From: Coniferiporia sulphurascens
Lineage: Eukaryota; Basidiomycota; Agaricomycetes; Hymenochaetales; Hymenochaetaceae
NCBI GenBank assembly: GCA_002794785.1
Contig: NBBA01000005.1
Span: 248,001 to 312,000, forward strand
DNA: 64,000 nt
Direction: 5' to 3'
Shown: positions 34,744 to 46,300 of the stretch, one piece after another
Numbering within the stretch: the stretch's first letter is position 1
Layout: each line of letters begins with the position of its first letter
Translations under genes and position numbers: made by a program
The notes under the pieces: generated by a model
Database searches by the model: none
What the model saw: the letters and a program-made list of their open reading frames with translations, nothing else
What the model was told of the DNA's origin: nothing

Positions 34744-37700
34744 CTTTTACTAGGTGGAGTAGACTTGTAAAACGTTTGATTAATTCGATCGTTAGCGCTT
34801 TCGTCATTATATCAGTCTTTTGCTGTCCAGTTGGAATATATGAAACTGATATGGTTTCATTCTCAATATAATCTCGTAAAAAATCTTTTCATATATCAAT
34901 GTGTTTTGTTCTTTGCATATATTTTTGTTCTGTTGAATTTACTATAGTTATGGCTGCTTGATTATCACATAATATTTTCATAGGTGTGTCCAAGGTCTGC
35001 AGTACCTCTTCAACCAATCTTCGTAGCCATATAGCTTCTTTTACTCCATGAGTTAAAGCTTGTAATTCCGCTTCGCATACTGATAATGACACTAATTCTT
35101 GTTTTTTACTTGACCATGATGTCGTTGCATTTCCTATTTGGAATATATATCCTGATATTGCTTTATGGCCTTCTTGTGTCATTCCGTCAGCATCGGTATA
35201 TCCGATTAACTCGATTGGTTCTTTTCCTCCGAGTATTAACCAATAATTGTTCGTTCCTTTTAGATATTTGAAACAATGTTTTACTGCATTGTAATGTTCA
35301 ATACTAGGTTTATTCAAATGCCTAGCAAATTGACCTGTTGCGAATGATATGTCAGGTCTCGTACAATCTGCTGCATATCGTAATGCTCCAACCATGTTCA
35401 TATACAGTATTTGATTCATGAAGTTTAATTCTTCATTAGTTGGATTTTCAAGTGATTTTAACACTTGACCAGGTGTCATTGGTGTTCGTACTGTTGCAGC
35501 ATCTTTTAATTTATATTTTTCTATTATATTATCAATATAATGTTTTTGTCTTAATTTTATAATTCTTTCATCTTGGTTTCTTTCGATTTCAATGCCAAGT
35601 AACCAATGTATATCGTTTCCATCAGTAAATTTTACATGTTTTCCTATTTCATCTTTAAAGGCTTTTATTATTAATAGATTTAAGCCACATATCGTTATGT
35701 CATCAACATGTATGAAAATTATTAGAATTGTTTTTCCTTTTACTTTTCTTAGGAATACTGCGTTATCTTGGACTGCTCACGTTAGTCCAATTCCAATTAA
35801 TATTTCAGATAATTTTTTATACCATCGTCTGCCTGCTTGTTTTAATCCGTATAAGGCTTTTTTTAATTTTAAAACTTGTCCAGGTTTTATTTCGATTAAG
35901 TTTCCTGGAGGTGCTTTTATATATATGTTTTCATCTTTTTCTAATTCACCATATAGGTAGGCTGATTTTATATCGATTTGGTGAATTTCGTAATTGTTTG
36001 TTGTGCTCCAGCTTAGTATAGTTCTTACTGTAGCTAATCGTGCTACTGGAGCGAATGTGTCATTTGAATAGTAGTCTATGCCCTCTTTCTGGGCAAATCC
36101 TTGAACTACTAATCTTGCTTTGTATCGTTCGATTTCTCCATTTACTAATCTTTTTGTTTTGTAAACAAATCTTGTTCCGATTATGTTTGCTTCTTTTGGT
36201 GGATCAATGATTTTCCATGTAGATCTTTCGATTAACGTTTTTATTTCTTCTTTCATTGCCGTGATCCACTGATTTGCGTCAATTCTATTGATCGCTTGTT
36301 GATATGAATTAGGATCGCCTATTAATTCCATATTGAATTGATTAAATTCCATAAGATAAGCAACTGTATTTTGTTTGTCAAAGTTTAGACCTAATGATCA
36401 TTTTGTTGGTTTAATTGTTCGTATTGGTCTTTCATTTGTTAATTCTTTTATTTGCTCGTTTTGTTTTTCTGTTATATTCTCCCCTTCAATTTTAGATGGA
36501 GGAGAATCTAAAAATTGTAAGTTTCGTTTGACTGTGATTTTTCTATTGTGATAGGTTCTATGACCTTTACTTTCTTTGTCAAATCCTAACCATTGTGCAT
36601 ATATTCCTTTTGGTTGTAATTTATTTACGTCTTCTTGTTTTAATATGCAATATTGGCCGAATTCTTTTAAATCGTCTATGTTGTAATTTTCGTTATATCG
36701 TTTAAAATATGGTGTTTTAAAATCAATAGCGCTCTTTGGCGTTCTATTGTAAACGTAAGTGCTGTATTTTACAGCTTCTCCCCATAGACTGGGTGATAAT
36801 TTTGCTTGTAGCAGATTTACTCGTGTATTATTTAGAATTGTTTGATGTGATCATTCTGCTACTCTGTTTTGTTGTGGCGTATCGTGAACAGTCAGCTTTC
36901 GTATTGTTCCTTGTTTTTCTAAATATTCAGTGAATTGTTTACTTAAAAACACTGTGTCGTTATCACTTTGTAGTATTTTTATTTTTATATTAAATTGTGT
37001 ATTGAGCATAGTAGCCCAAGTTGTATAAGTGTTTAAGCCCTCGTCTTTTGTTTTTAATAAAATCATTTTTATCCATCTTGTAGCATCGTCTACAAGTGTT
37101 AGAAGATATTTATATCCTCCTATAGCATGTGTGGATGCTGGACCCCATATGTCCATATGTATATGATCGCCAAATTTTTCGGCTAATTTTGAAATACATA
37201 ATTTTGGAATTTGCATTCTTTTAATATTTGCTTCTATGCAGATTGTGCATTGAGTTTCGTCGTAATTTGATATTTTTTGATTTGTAACTTGATCTTATTT
37301 TAATAATCGTTTTATGTAAGCATAACTTATATGCCCGAGTTTTTTGTGAAGTTCGAATAATGTTATATTTTTTGTAGCCGCTTGTACATCATTGTTAAAT
37401 ATACTATACAATCCATTTTTATTTATGATTTTTCCACATAAAGATCCATTAGGATACTTTATTGTACATTCGTTTTTTTTATAAATAAATTCGTAGCCGT
37501 CTTGACATAGAAGTCCTTGAGAGACTAATGTCATATTCATTTTAGGATTGTAGTATACGTTTGATAATATTATGACACTTACCGAGTGTCCATTGGGGAT
37601 GTAAAGCTTAAGATCCCCTACTATGTTTGCCATAAACGTTGTTTTGTTTGCGGCCGTTATCGTGATTGCGTCGGTTTTGTATGTATTTCGTAATCGATTT

Positions 37701-39583
37701 AGATATGGTGTTAAGTGTATTGTTGCACCAGTATCAATTATATCCATTGAAGAATAAACATTATTAGCAAATTCTTTTGTAGTAATAGTGTTAATGCTTA
37801 CGTCCAAATTGTTATCATCCACGTCTTCCATTGCGCTGTCGTGGTTTCCCATGGCTTCGAGGAAGTCGTTATATGAATATATTGGGAATTCTCCCATTTT
37901 GAAGTCGTTGTCGTCGATTTCGGTTATAAAGGCGGTTTCGCCTTGCCCAATTACAGCGCTTAACTCGATTCGAGAGCTCGATGCGACGTTTGTTGTTGCT
38001 GCTGCTGCGGTATGTTTAGCCTGGGCCGCACTTGCCCCAGTCATTGTCGGTGCCGCTGACGCACCCATTTCCTTCCCTTTTCCTTTGTCGTCGTTCGCGT
38101 CCTCTTTTTTCTTCTGAGCTGCCTTCGTCCATTCCGTTTTTGGTGCCCAGCAGTCTCGACTAAAGTGCCCTAGTTTGTTACAATTGTAGCACTTAATAAC
38201 GTGTGATTGTTGGTTAGGGGAATATCCCCCTCGTCCTCGTCCTCGCATATATCCTCCACGGCCCCTATAGCCGCAACCTCATGGCTGTACTCCGTGGCTG
38301 TTACTGCATCCACGGCCCCTAAAATAGGGGTGGTTCCGCTCGTCCTTGGGCAGGTGGTTAGCTGCCGCTCCTGTCCTCTGATGATTTTTACGCCACCCCT
38401 CGAAGGCGTTTCTTAGTGCCGTTAGTAAAAATTGAGGGGTTAGTTCAATTTCATCTTTGTCTGGGTTCGTTTCATTAATTGTTTTAATATACAACTCACT
38501 CTGCATGAGTACGTATTGGTATTGTTTGGGCGTTGCCCGTGTAATAGCCAATATGTATGTCGACTCTGAAACTTTTACCCCTTGGGCTATTAGTTCCTCA
38601 TATTTATTGCTGAGGTTATCGAGCGTTCCATCGAAATGGCTGACATGACCTCTGATATCAAAAAGGGCAGCCTCGTTAAAGCCCTTTGTAATTGTTGTCT
38701 GGACGTTATATCGTCCGTCAAGCGCTTTGAGTAGTGCTGGAATATCTTTGTTAAAATTAAGATAATAAGCCAATATTTTGTCAGGCATAGTGTGCATAAT
38801 GCCATTATATAAAGCACTTGATATACCATTCTCTCCAGTTCCTGGGGAGTTAGTGAGCAGGTTACCGTAACCTGCACTCTCGATAGTGCTGCGGACTCTG
38901 TAATTCCAGAGTTTATAGTTTCTGTGCCTGTCGAGTTTCTCGATTCTGTCAAAGAATTTCTGGAGTTCCGCAAGTTTAGTTGCCATACTCAGTTCATCTT
39001 CCTTGGTATCGTTAGTGTCTGAATCGTCAGGATCAGATGGTTCTGATGGCTCATGTGATGGGTTATTTTTGGATTCTTCGGAGTTTTCTTCTTCGTTGTC
39101 TTCTTTTTTATCATCTTCTTCTTTTTTATCACTTTCTTCTTCTGGCTTAATATAAGGATTATCAATTTTAAATTGTTCTTTTTCTGTTGGGTCTGATATG
39201 CCCAAATACGTACTTATTCGGTATCTGATTTCAGATGATTTTCCTTGGTCTGATATTCCTAAATCTTTAGCGTGATTCGTTAGTTCGGTTTTATAGTCAG
39301 TTTTTATTTTTAATTTTTCGTCTTTGGTAGAATTATTGTACCTGTTTATTTGATCTTGTATTTGTTGTTCCGTTCCATTAATAGGTATTTGTCTTAAATT
39401 ACATTGAAGTATTAGGTCGACTAACCTTTTGCTATCTTTAGCTTTTTGAATTTTTTCTTCAAGTTCTTCGATTGTTGATGACTGAGTATACGTTATTTTT
39501 AGTTTGTTAGCAATTATTCTTAATCCTGATAATTTTTGCAAACGTGTTTGCTCACGAGTGTTTGGTTTCTGTCCGTCAGACAT
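34739..39583 (-). pseudogene. Copia gag-pol, one frame with six in-frame stops
   Basis: A single minus-strand frame of 1615 codons runs from ATG 39583 to TGA 34741-34739. Gag covers about 39583-38280, with an acidic linker. The zinc knuckle CYNCNKLGHFSRDC lies near 38180, the protease site IDTGATIH near 37740, and the integrase zinc part ELHKKLGH/CTIC near 37340-37240. The integrase core has HMDIWGP, LQSDNDTVF and a terminal Glu just before a stop. The reverse transcriptase (TRFVYKTKR, then a VDD catalytic site near 35700) and RNase H (CDNQAAI, KHIDI) follow. Stops: TGA at 38279-38281, TAA at 37295-37297, TGA at 36851-36853, 36398-36400, 35777-35779 and 34889-34891. No frameshift was found between these blocks, since all five large ORFs share one frame. 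Confidence 0.93.
36479..36489 (-). other. Internal copy of the polypurine tract
   Basis: The 11-base string CTCCCCTTCAA on the plus strand is identical to the one next to the 3' LTR (34732-34742). It lies between integrase and reverse transcriptase, where some retroelements carry a central polypurine tract. Confidence 0.5.
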
Positions 39584-39642
39584 AGTTTCATTATTCGAGG
39601 ATTTATAAATTCGTTAAATCGTTTCGTTAGTTGTAGAGTCAA

Positions 39643-39653
39643 GGCTCATAACC
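39643..39653 (-). other. Primer-binding site for a half initiator tRNA-Met
   Basis: Directly next to the 5' LTR the minus strand reads GGTTATGAGCC. Its complement GGCTCATAACC is the anticodon stem-loop of eukaryotic initiator tRNA-Met, not the 3' acceptor end. Drosophila copia and yeast Ty5 prime the same way. Confidence 0.8.
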
Positions 39654-39911
39654 TCTTAAAATCTATGCACGTTGTGGTAGATGATGAGGTGCAGTGGTGA
39701 GATTGAGGCAAAGGTGGGTTATCAGCGTAAACCAATGTATTTCTAGGGCGAGACCAGCTCCCCTTATATACACGTTCCGTGGGCTAGTACTACTATAACT
39801 ATCTAGCTCTTATATCATATGGCGTTATCGTTGCATTATCATTCACTTAGTAAGGTGGTTGTTCATATGACCACGTACTATATTTATATTGTTCGTTATA
39901 TTTATTTAATA
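39654..39911 (-). repeat. 5' LTR of the Copia element
   Basis: 258 bp, same orientation as the 3' LTR. The leader between it and the gag ATG is about 70 nt. Confidence 0.96.
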
Positions 39912-39916
39912 GATAG

Positions 39917-40598
39917 GCTCCCACTGTATCATGATTGCGCGATTCGAGAATGTCACGATCAATTTCCTCAGGACATGCACGTATTTACACTTATAAATTC
40001 TTGTGTCCACGAAGAGAGGGCCCAAATGTATTGTGGTTTCTTGTTGGTGGATGGTCATGAATGGATGGACTGCCACTTCCGAGTCACAATGGTACGAAGA
40101 GACGGGAGTCATGGTCAGTTTACTGCGGAAAATTCCACAAAGGAACTTGGTTAATTATAAAAGTGTTAAAGAAAAGATTGTGAATCTTGACACTCGGCGA
40201 CTCGGAGCCACTTACTACTGCCACGCGCATGCGCATGCCACATCTATATAGATCCTTAGTCAACCATTGCATCCCACTATCTTCAAGCTTGGCACCGTTA
40301 TTTTCTTTTCTTTTCTGAGTATGCTTGCATCTGGGCTGGTCGAAGTTTATGCTCGCAAACCAGTTAAAGAAGGCTAGCTCAGCTGTGGCGTTTATCACAT
40401 ACTACACTATAGTACTAGCAGGCAATCGAATTAGGTAAGCCGGCGGTGTCATTTCCCTGGTCTTCCGCAAGGTTTTTTTCCGAGCCGCAACTTTATTACT
40501 TCACTTGAAAGCGCATCTCGGTACGCGCAGAAACTGTCAGACTGACCTCGGTTTACTATTTTCTCAGCGTCGTGAAGGAGATTTGAGCTGCTTGCAGA
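39917..40598. other. Leader region of F-box copy C
   Basis: No gene. A conserved leader word TTCACTTGAAAGCGCATC lies at 40500-40517, followed by ACGCGCAGAAA, both shared with copies D and E. Exon 1 of copy C follows. Confidence 0.5.
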
Positions 40599-42338
40599 AT
40601 GGAAACTTCGCATCGGCTCGTAAGCACGGACACGAGAGCCGCCCGTGCCAGTGGACTTATAGAAACCCTGAAGATGATGGAGAGCTCTGTCCGCAGCGGC
40701 CTGATGGACATAGATCAAATGTGGAATGATGATTTCCCGACGCCGTGCGTAGTTCTTTTTTACATGCCTGCCTGAAGGCCCGTTACTTCACGTGTCCTTA
40801 ACGTACCGCAGACCTCCCGTGCCCATGAAAGCCGATCAAGATACAATAAACTCTCAAACTCGCATTCGTACCGAATTGGAGTCTTCTCTTAAAGAGATCG
40901 AATACCGGCTGAACTCACTTGACCGCCTCGCAAGTTCATTACAGGAGAAGATATGGCCGTTGAAGAAAAAGAAATGGTCGTTAGACAAGACCTACATGTC
41001 CCTGGTACGGTTCCATGGGGTGAACACAGCTTCTGATGACATCCTTGAGAATATCTTCGAAAAGGCCTGCCTTGGAAGCCACTGGGCGGCACTGAACCTT
41101 GCCTACGTTAACAAGCGTTTTTATAATATTGTGATGCACAATCCGCGCCTGTGGAATAACATCGCTACTTATAATGGCCATGGGGAACTTCGGATTAGCT
41201 TAGAGCGCAGCAAGGGTGTAGGGCTGAACGTCTGTATGAACACTAGCGACCTCAAGGGTGCTAGTGTTGCTGTTAAGCTTTTGGGCTTGGCGTCACCAGA
41301 GGCATTTCGTTGGGAGACCGTTGCTTATAGGATGGAAGATACGAGAGAGTGGGCTTGCAAGGCTTGTTCCGGGACATATCTCATTACACCAACGACCTAC
41401 ATTTTTCGCGACTCGAGGGTGTCACGCTTTGCTATCCGACAGGGGAGCGACTCGACGAAGAAAAGCACAAACACATTATTGACCACTCCGAACCGCTTAT
41501 GCACTTCTACACATCCTGGTTCGTGCCAAAGTTGACTTATCTCAGAGCAATCAACCTATTTCCGCGGCCCTTCTTACATCTTTCCCCGCCATTAACGACG
41601 TTGGAGCTAGTGGTCAGCGAAACTCATTTCCATCCAAGAGTGTACAATATGGGTCTGCTACTAGAATTCTTGCGATCGAGTCCTCTACTTGAAAATCTCT
41701 GTCTAACGTTTGCATCACCATCTATAATGCATGGTGATTGCGCGCTTCCCGAAACGATTCTTCCAAATGTCGGGACTCTCTACCTTACGGTCTCGCATAT
41801 GCGTTCGCAGAGCCTCGTGCCTTTCATGAAGGCGCTTCATTTTCCTCACATCAGAGAGCTATACGTAAACATCGAACCGAAGAACTGTCATATGGAGACA
41901 CGAGGAAATAGGTGGCTTGATTGCATCCTCCCACATTCACGGGAACATTATACGAATGTCGAGGTCTTCAGTTTCAGGCTGAACTGTACGGAATGGGAAG
42001 AGGACCATGACGAGGACGACGAGAACCACCTTTGCCCGTACAACTTCCCGTTCATGAAGCTGCCTAGTTTACGCAGTCTAAAACTCCAGACACCGTGTCT
42101 TTACCCCGAAATGAATTATTGGAACGCTCATATGGAGCTCCCGAAGCTGGAAAGCATCCATTTTTTTAGGTGCCACGATATGGAACTTGCGTCACTTCGG
42201 TCGATCCGTGAATCATTTGAAGAACAGGATAAATGGGACGCACTGAAGGTAGTCACATTCAATTGCTGCCGAGGTCTGTTCAAGGCGGACGCCGAATCAA
42301 TTTTCGAAGAAAAATCGGTAGATTTTTATGGGTTCTAA
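40599..42338 (+). pseudogene. F-box/LRR copy C with one frameshift
   Basis: Exon 1 is 40599-40744 (ends DIDQMWNDDFPTP, donor GTGCGTAG). Exon 2 starts at 40812 and carries a coiled coil and F-box-like part (ILENIFEKACLGS, LAYVNKRFYNIVMHNPRLWN). The frame shifts by one base near 41345-41350, after MEDTRE. The rest continues as GLQGLFRDISHYTNDL, then Leu-rich parts (LSPPLTTLELVV, LPSLRSLKLQTPCL, LPKLESIHFFRC) to the stop at 42336-42338. Apart from this one shift it matches copy B from end to end. A sequencing error or a very recent break are both possible. Confidence 0.75.
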
Positions 42339-44169
42339 TTTACCTTCGCATTGTTCTGGTTTGCGCGGTTGAAGCACTAAAAAGAGTCTCTAATCTTAGC
42401 TGGTAGTCAAGATCACTTAATTTATCGCTGATTTTCACTTTAACTGCTTGTCCTTTCATGGAGCGTTCTGCCCGACCAAACGCCCTAGAAAGCAATAACC
42501 AAAATCACAGGCCCATGAAGTATTGGAATTTGCGCATGTGTGGAGGAATGAGATAAGCCGGCAACTAAAACACGTATTCCCATTCCTCATGAGTAGAGTG
42601 CAAATACTATGTAAGGAGTCGTCCCATTCTATATACTATATGATATACAAAATTCATTCAGGATGTCGCGAACTTATAATTCTCGCTGCAGCGACTATTT
42701 TGGGTTGTTTTCCAGTTGTCCACAATTCCCGATACCTTTAGGTTGAGGGTTCTGTGGGGTGATAACTCAGGGAAATTACCAGCGTTACAAATTCCTTATG
42801 AATCAACCGAACATCGGACTTTTACCTACTTAAGAAATATATTTGCTTTATTTGAATTGCCGACTTGCCGCGCGTTTCGCTTCCATACCTTTGGTTCATT
42901 CTATTTCTTTTTGTGGTTAGGCATCTTTTTAAAAATCTCCTTTTTGTGTATGACATGCATGTAATTACGTGACTCCTGCAAAAAAATCTCGTTCATCCTC
43001 CTCTACTGCTGGTTTGACTGTACACTTTTACGTGAAATGCCTCCCAAGGTCCTCTCTCCCTTTATTGACTGTATACGTTTACGTCATGAGACCAGCTCAT
43101 CACTGCCATTTTATTGGCGTATTCGAGGTATGGGCCTATATTCATGTTGATTATAAGGATGAGCTTATAGATGGTTTTTGCTCTAGTTGCAGGCCCATTT
43201 CATCTCCGGAAACGATGAGCACGCGTTAGATCTACTCCATCATGAATGGGGTTACATGCTTTACACGAACTTGAGTGTGCAGTCTACTTTGTTGGAGAAT
43301 TATACTGCGAATGGATCGCTCGGGTATGGGGTCCTACGTCCACCTTTTCTTGTATTTACTGACTGCGTCTTTTAGCTATCGTTCTGCAATGGGATATAGC
43401 TACGACTTTTCCTATACTTCACATTCTCACGGATGAAGCACGGGGCCGACCTCTGCTCTTACGTTTTATGTTTTCGGACTGCAAGTGACCTCTCCTCAAG
43501 GTGCAACTTGGACTCTCGTACAGCGTCTCAGTGGACTTCGCGCGGCTGAAGGTGGGTTTTCGACGCCGCTAGGACGGTTTTGCGCATCTTGGGAGACGGA
43601 AGGCAACGGGAGGGTCACGGTTGCGATATCATTGTCAACACTAACCTGTACTCATTGCTGTCCATTTTCAGTACGGAATCATACCATTAGCAGGATGACC
43701 TATTATATAAGCTTCATCCGCAATCTTTAAAAAAAATGTAACTGAAACTATCTAAAGATTATATTCGTTGACCCTAACAAAGGTATCGGACCCTGCCAGC
43801 ACAGCTGGCCCTGACATTATTTAGGAGTTGCTTTAACCAGGACGGGAGGATTAGATAAGCAGATGATCACGTGTAAAAAAGCAAAGCGATGGTTGACTCA
43901 CTAGCTACTGCGTCTACAACAGGTCGTCTTATCACCTCTCATTTCATCTAAGATCCACAACAATTGATACGTATGGCCGGTTTGTTTTAGCCGTTGTTTC
44001 TCAATCATCCGCATCATTTCGTTCTGTCACGCAACCCCGTTAATTTACATTTGCCGCTTCACTTGAAAGCTCATCCCCTAGTTGCCCAGCACGCGCAGAA
44101 AACGGCCAGACCCCTCACGAGCTTACAATTTCCTTAACGCTGTAAACGAAGTCCAATCGTCTCTGCAGG
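42339..44169. other. Flank of copy C and leader of copy D
   Basis: The left part (42457-42620 and about 42640-42720) is repeated downstream of copy D. The right part has the shared leader TTCACTTGAAAGCTCATCC at about 44055. Between about 42990 and 44000 no gene or repeat was recognised. Confidence 0.5.
42457..42620 (+). repeat. F-box 3'-flank repeat, copy 1
   Basis: Begins CATGGAGCGTTCTGCCCGAC and contains AATGAGATAAGCCGGCAA and GTGCAAATACTA. The same order recurs at 46885-47060. Confidence 0.7.
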
Positions 44170-45879
44170 ATGGGAACCCCTAAACAGCTTGCAAGCGTAG
44201 ACTTGAAAGCTACAAGCGGACTTGTGAAAATTCTGAGGATACTGGAGAGCTCGGCCCGTGGCGGCTTGGTGGACGTGGATCAAATGTGGGACGACTGTTT
44301 CCTGACGCCGTGCGTAGATTTTCCTCACATGACCGCCTGAGGACTAATCCTCAACATATACTACAGACCTCGCGGGATTATGAAAGCTGGCCGAGGCGCG
44401 ACAAACTCACAAATACCTCTTCCTGCCGAGGTGAAGTCTTCTCTCAAAGAACTTCGGCACCTGCTGGACGCACTTGGCTGCCTCACAAGCTCACTAGAAA
44501 GAAAGATATCATCGTTGGACTCCGTCCACAAGTCTTTAGTCTTATCCCACTGGGCGAATACGGCTCCTGTTGAGATCCTTGGGAGGATTTTCGAAGACGC
44601 CTGTCTTGGGGACCGCAGGGCTGCGCTGAACCTTGCATATGTCAACAAGCGGTTTCATGATATCGTAATGCATAACCCACGCCTATGGAGCAACATCTAC
44701 AGTATCAATACTAATGGTAGTAATGAAGAGCTCCTGCTTAGCCTAAAACGCAGCAAAGGCGCAGGTTTGAACGTCGGATTGGATTTTCTCACAAACCACC
44801 TGCGGATGCTTTTACTTATGAACTTTTGGACTCGGTATCTCTGGAGGCATTTCGCTGGGAGAACGTTGTTTATCAGGCGGAGTATGCTTGGGCACATGAA
44901 TGGAGAAACTTGTTCCAAAAAATATCTCATTACAGCGCCGAGCTTCACCTTCCGCGGCTCAGGAGCGCCACATTACACTACCCATCGGTAACAGTCGCCA
45001 AAGGATATTGCCCGGACACTTTAAACAAATCTGAGCCGTTCATGCATTTCTACACAAGTTGGTTCGCGCCGAAATTGACAGTTCAAAGTAATCAACCGGT
45101 TCCCACGGCCCTTCTTGCACCTGGCCCCACCATTAACGACACTGGAGCTGGAGCTTCACCAAGACGCTGGCGACACCTTGCCAGAATCGGGGCTATACGG
45201 CATGAGTTTGTTACTCGAATTCCTGCGGTCCTACCCTCTCCTTGAGATTCTCCGTCTGGACTTTAACATGTTTACACCATCTACAAAGCGCGACATGCAC
45301 TCGCTTCCCGAGGTGGTTCTTCCAAATGTCCGAATTTTCGACTTTGATGTCGCTTGTCACGGTGATTCGCAAATTTTCTCACCTTTCATGAAGATGCTTC
45401 GCCTTCCTCTCCTTAGAGAACTGTACATATACATCACATCATATTCGCGTTCCTCGGAAACTCCAATAGAAGAATGGTTTGACTGCGTCCTTCCACTTTC
45501 ACGAGAACATTATACGAATGTCGAGGTCTTCAGCTGCATGTTGAGCATTTGGTCAAAATCTGATAATCGCCCTCGCTTCTACAATGTCCCGTTTATGAAG
45601 CTGCCCGATCTGCGCAGTCTCGCCCTTGATACAGAGCGTATTTCTCCCAATATGAATCCTCAGGGGGCTCATACGAACCTCCCGAATCTGAAGGACGTCC
45701 ATTTTTTTGAGTGCAGTGGGATGGATCTTGAATCACTTCGGTCGTTTCGAAAAGCACTTGAAGAACAGGATAAATGGGACACGCTGGAGGAAGTCAGATT
45801 CACGAGGTGCAGAGGTCTGTGCGAGGCGGACGTCGAATCTATTTTTCAGGAGAAGTCGAAGAGGTTTCTACCTTGGTGA
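44170..45879 (+). pseudogene. F-box/LRR copy D with two frameshifts
   Basis: Exon 1 is 44170-44309 (VDVDQMWDDCFLTP, donor GTGCGTAG); exon 2 starts at 44367. The coiled coil and F-box-like part (PVEILGRIFEDACLGDRRAA, LAYVNKRFHDIVMHNPRLW) are open to about 44800. A shift near 44800-44826 leads to DSVSLEAFRWENVVYQ, and a second near 45085 leads to FLHLAPPLTTLELEL-type repeats through LPNLKDVHFFECSG to the stop at 45877-45879. The three blocks are each well conserved, so the breaks are young. Confidence 0.78.
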
Positions 45880-45984
45880 CCCCGTTTTTTATTTCGGCTC
45901 CCATTTTACTGGTCTGCGCTGTTGGAGCTTTAACAAGGGTCTTTTTTATATCGCTGCCGACTCTAACTTAAAGCTTCTGTCCCT

Positions 45985-46300
45985 TCATGGAACATTCGGC
46001 ACGACTAAACGCTGTTGGAATTCAGTAATTAGCGGCACCAGCGAATGCACTTCGAGTATCCAGGTATGTCATATAACAAATAAAATAATCGCCCGAGAGA
46101 ACTCGAGCGCCAATGCCGCGCATACAGGCTGTAAAGTACTACGAAAAATATTCTATCTCCGAACGGCCGACTCGGCATCAAGCTCGCAACCCAGGAGACG
46201 CCCAAGGAATCAATGGTTAAGGGCTTTAAGCCTGTGAAGCATTGGGAATAATAGTACATATGTACAGTATGCAGAAAAACGAGATAAGCCGGTAGCCATG
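45985..46300 (+). repeat. F-box 3'-flank repeat, copy 2 (diverged)
   Basis: Begins CATGGAACATTCGGCACGAC; after an unmatched insert it has GAAGCATTGGGAATA and GAGATAAGCCGGTAG near 46230-46300. Similar to the other two copies but interrupted. Confidence 0.5.

Larger units (their letters stand above)
34469..39916 (-). mobile_element. Full-length Ty1/Copia LTR retrotransposon, hemivirus-type primer site
   Basis: The element is 34474-39911 (5438 bp) on the minus strand, flanked by the 5-bp duplication GATAG (34469-34473 and 39912-39916). It has two 258-bp LTRs, a primer-binding site, one long gag-pol frame, and a polypurine tract. The internal part is much richer in A/T than the host genes. Domain order is Gag, zinc knuckle, protease, integrase, reverse transcriptase, RNase H, which is the Copia order. 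Six in-frame stops show that this copy is dead. The LTRs differ at about nine positions. Confidence 0.97.

Noticed and set aside
34889..38281. TGA read as a sense codon in the Copia frame
   Set aside because: Host genes here end in TGA and use TGG for Trp, and the TGA codons fall at expected Arg positions, so they are mutations, not recoding.
38249..38281. Programmed stop read-through between Gag and Pol
   Set aside because: One stop between Gag and the zinc knuckle could suggest it, but the break lies inside the Gly/Arg-rich end of Gag and five more stops follow, so it is simple decay.
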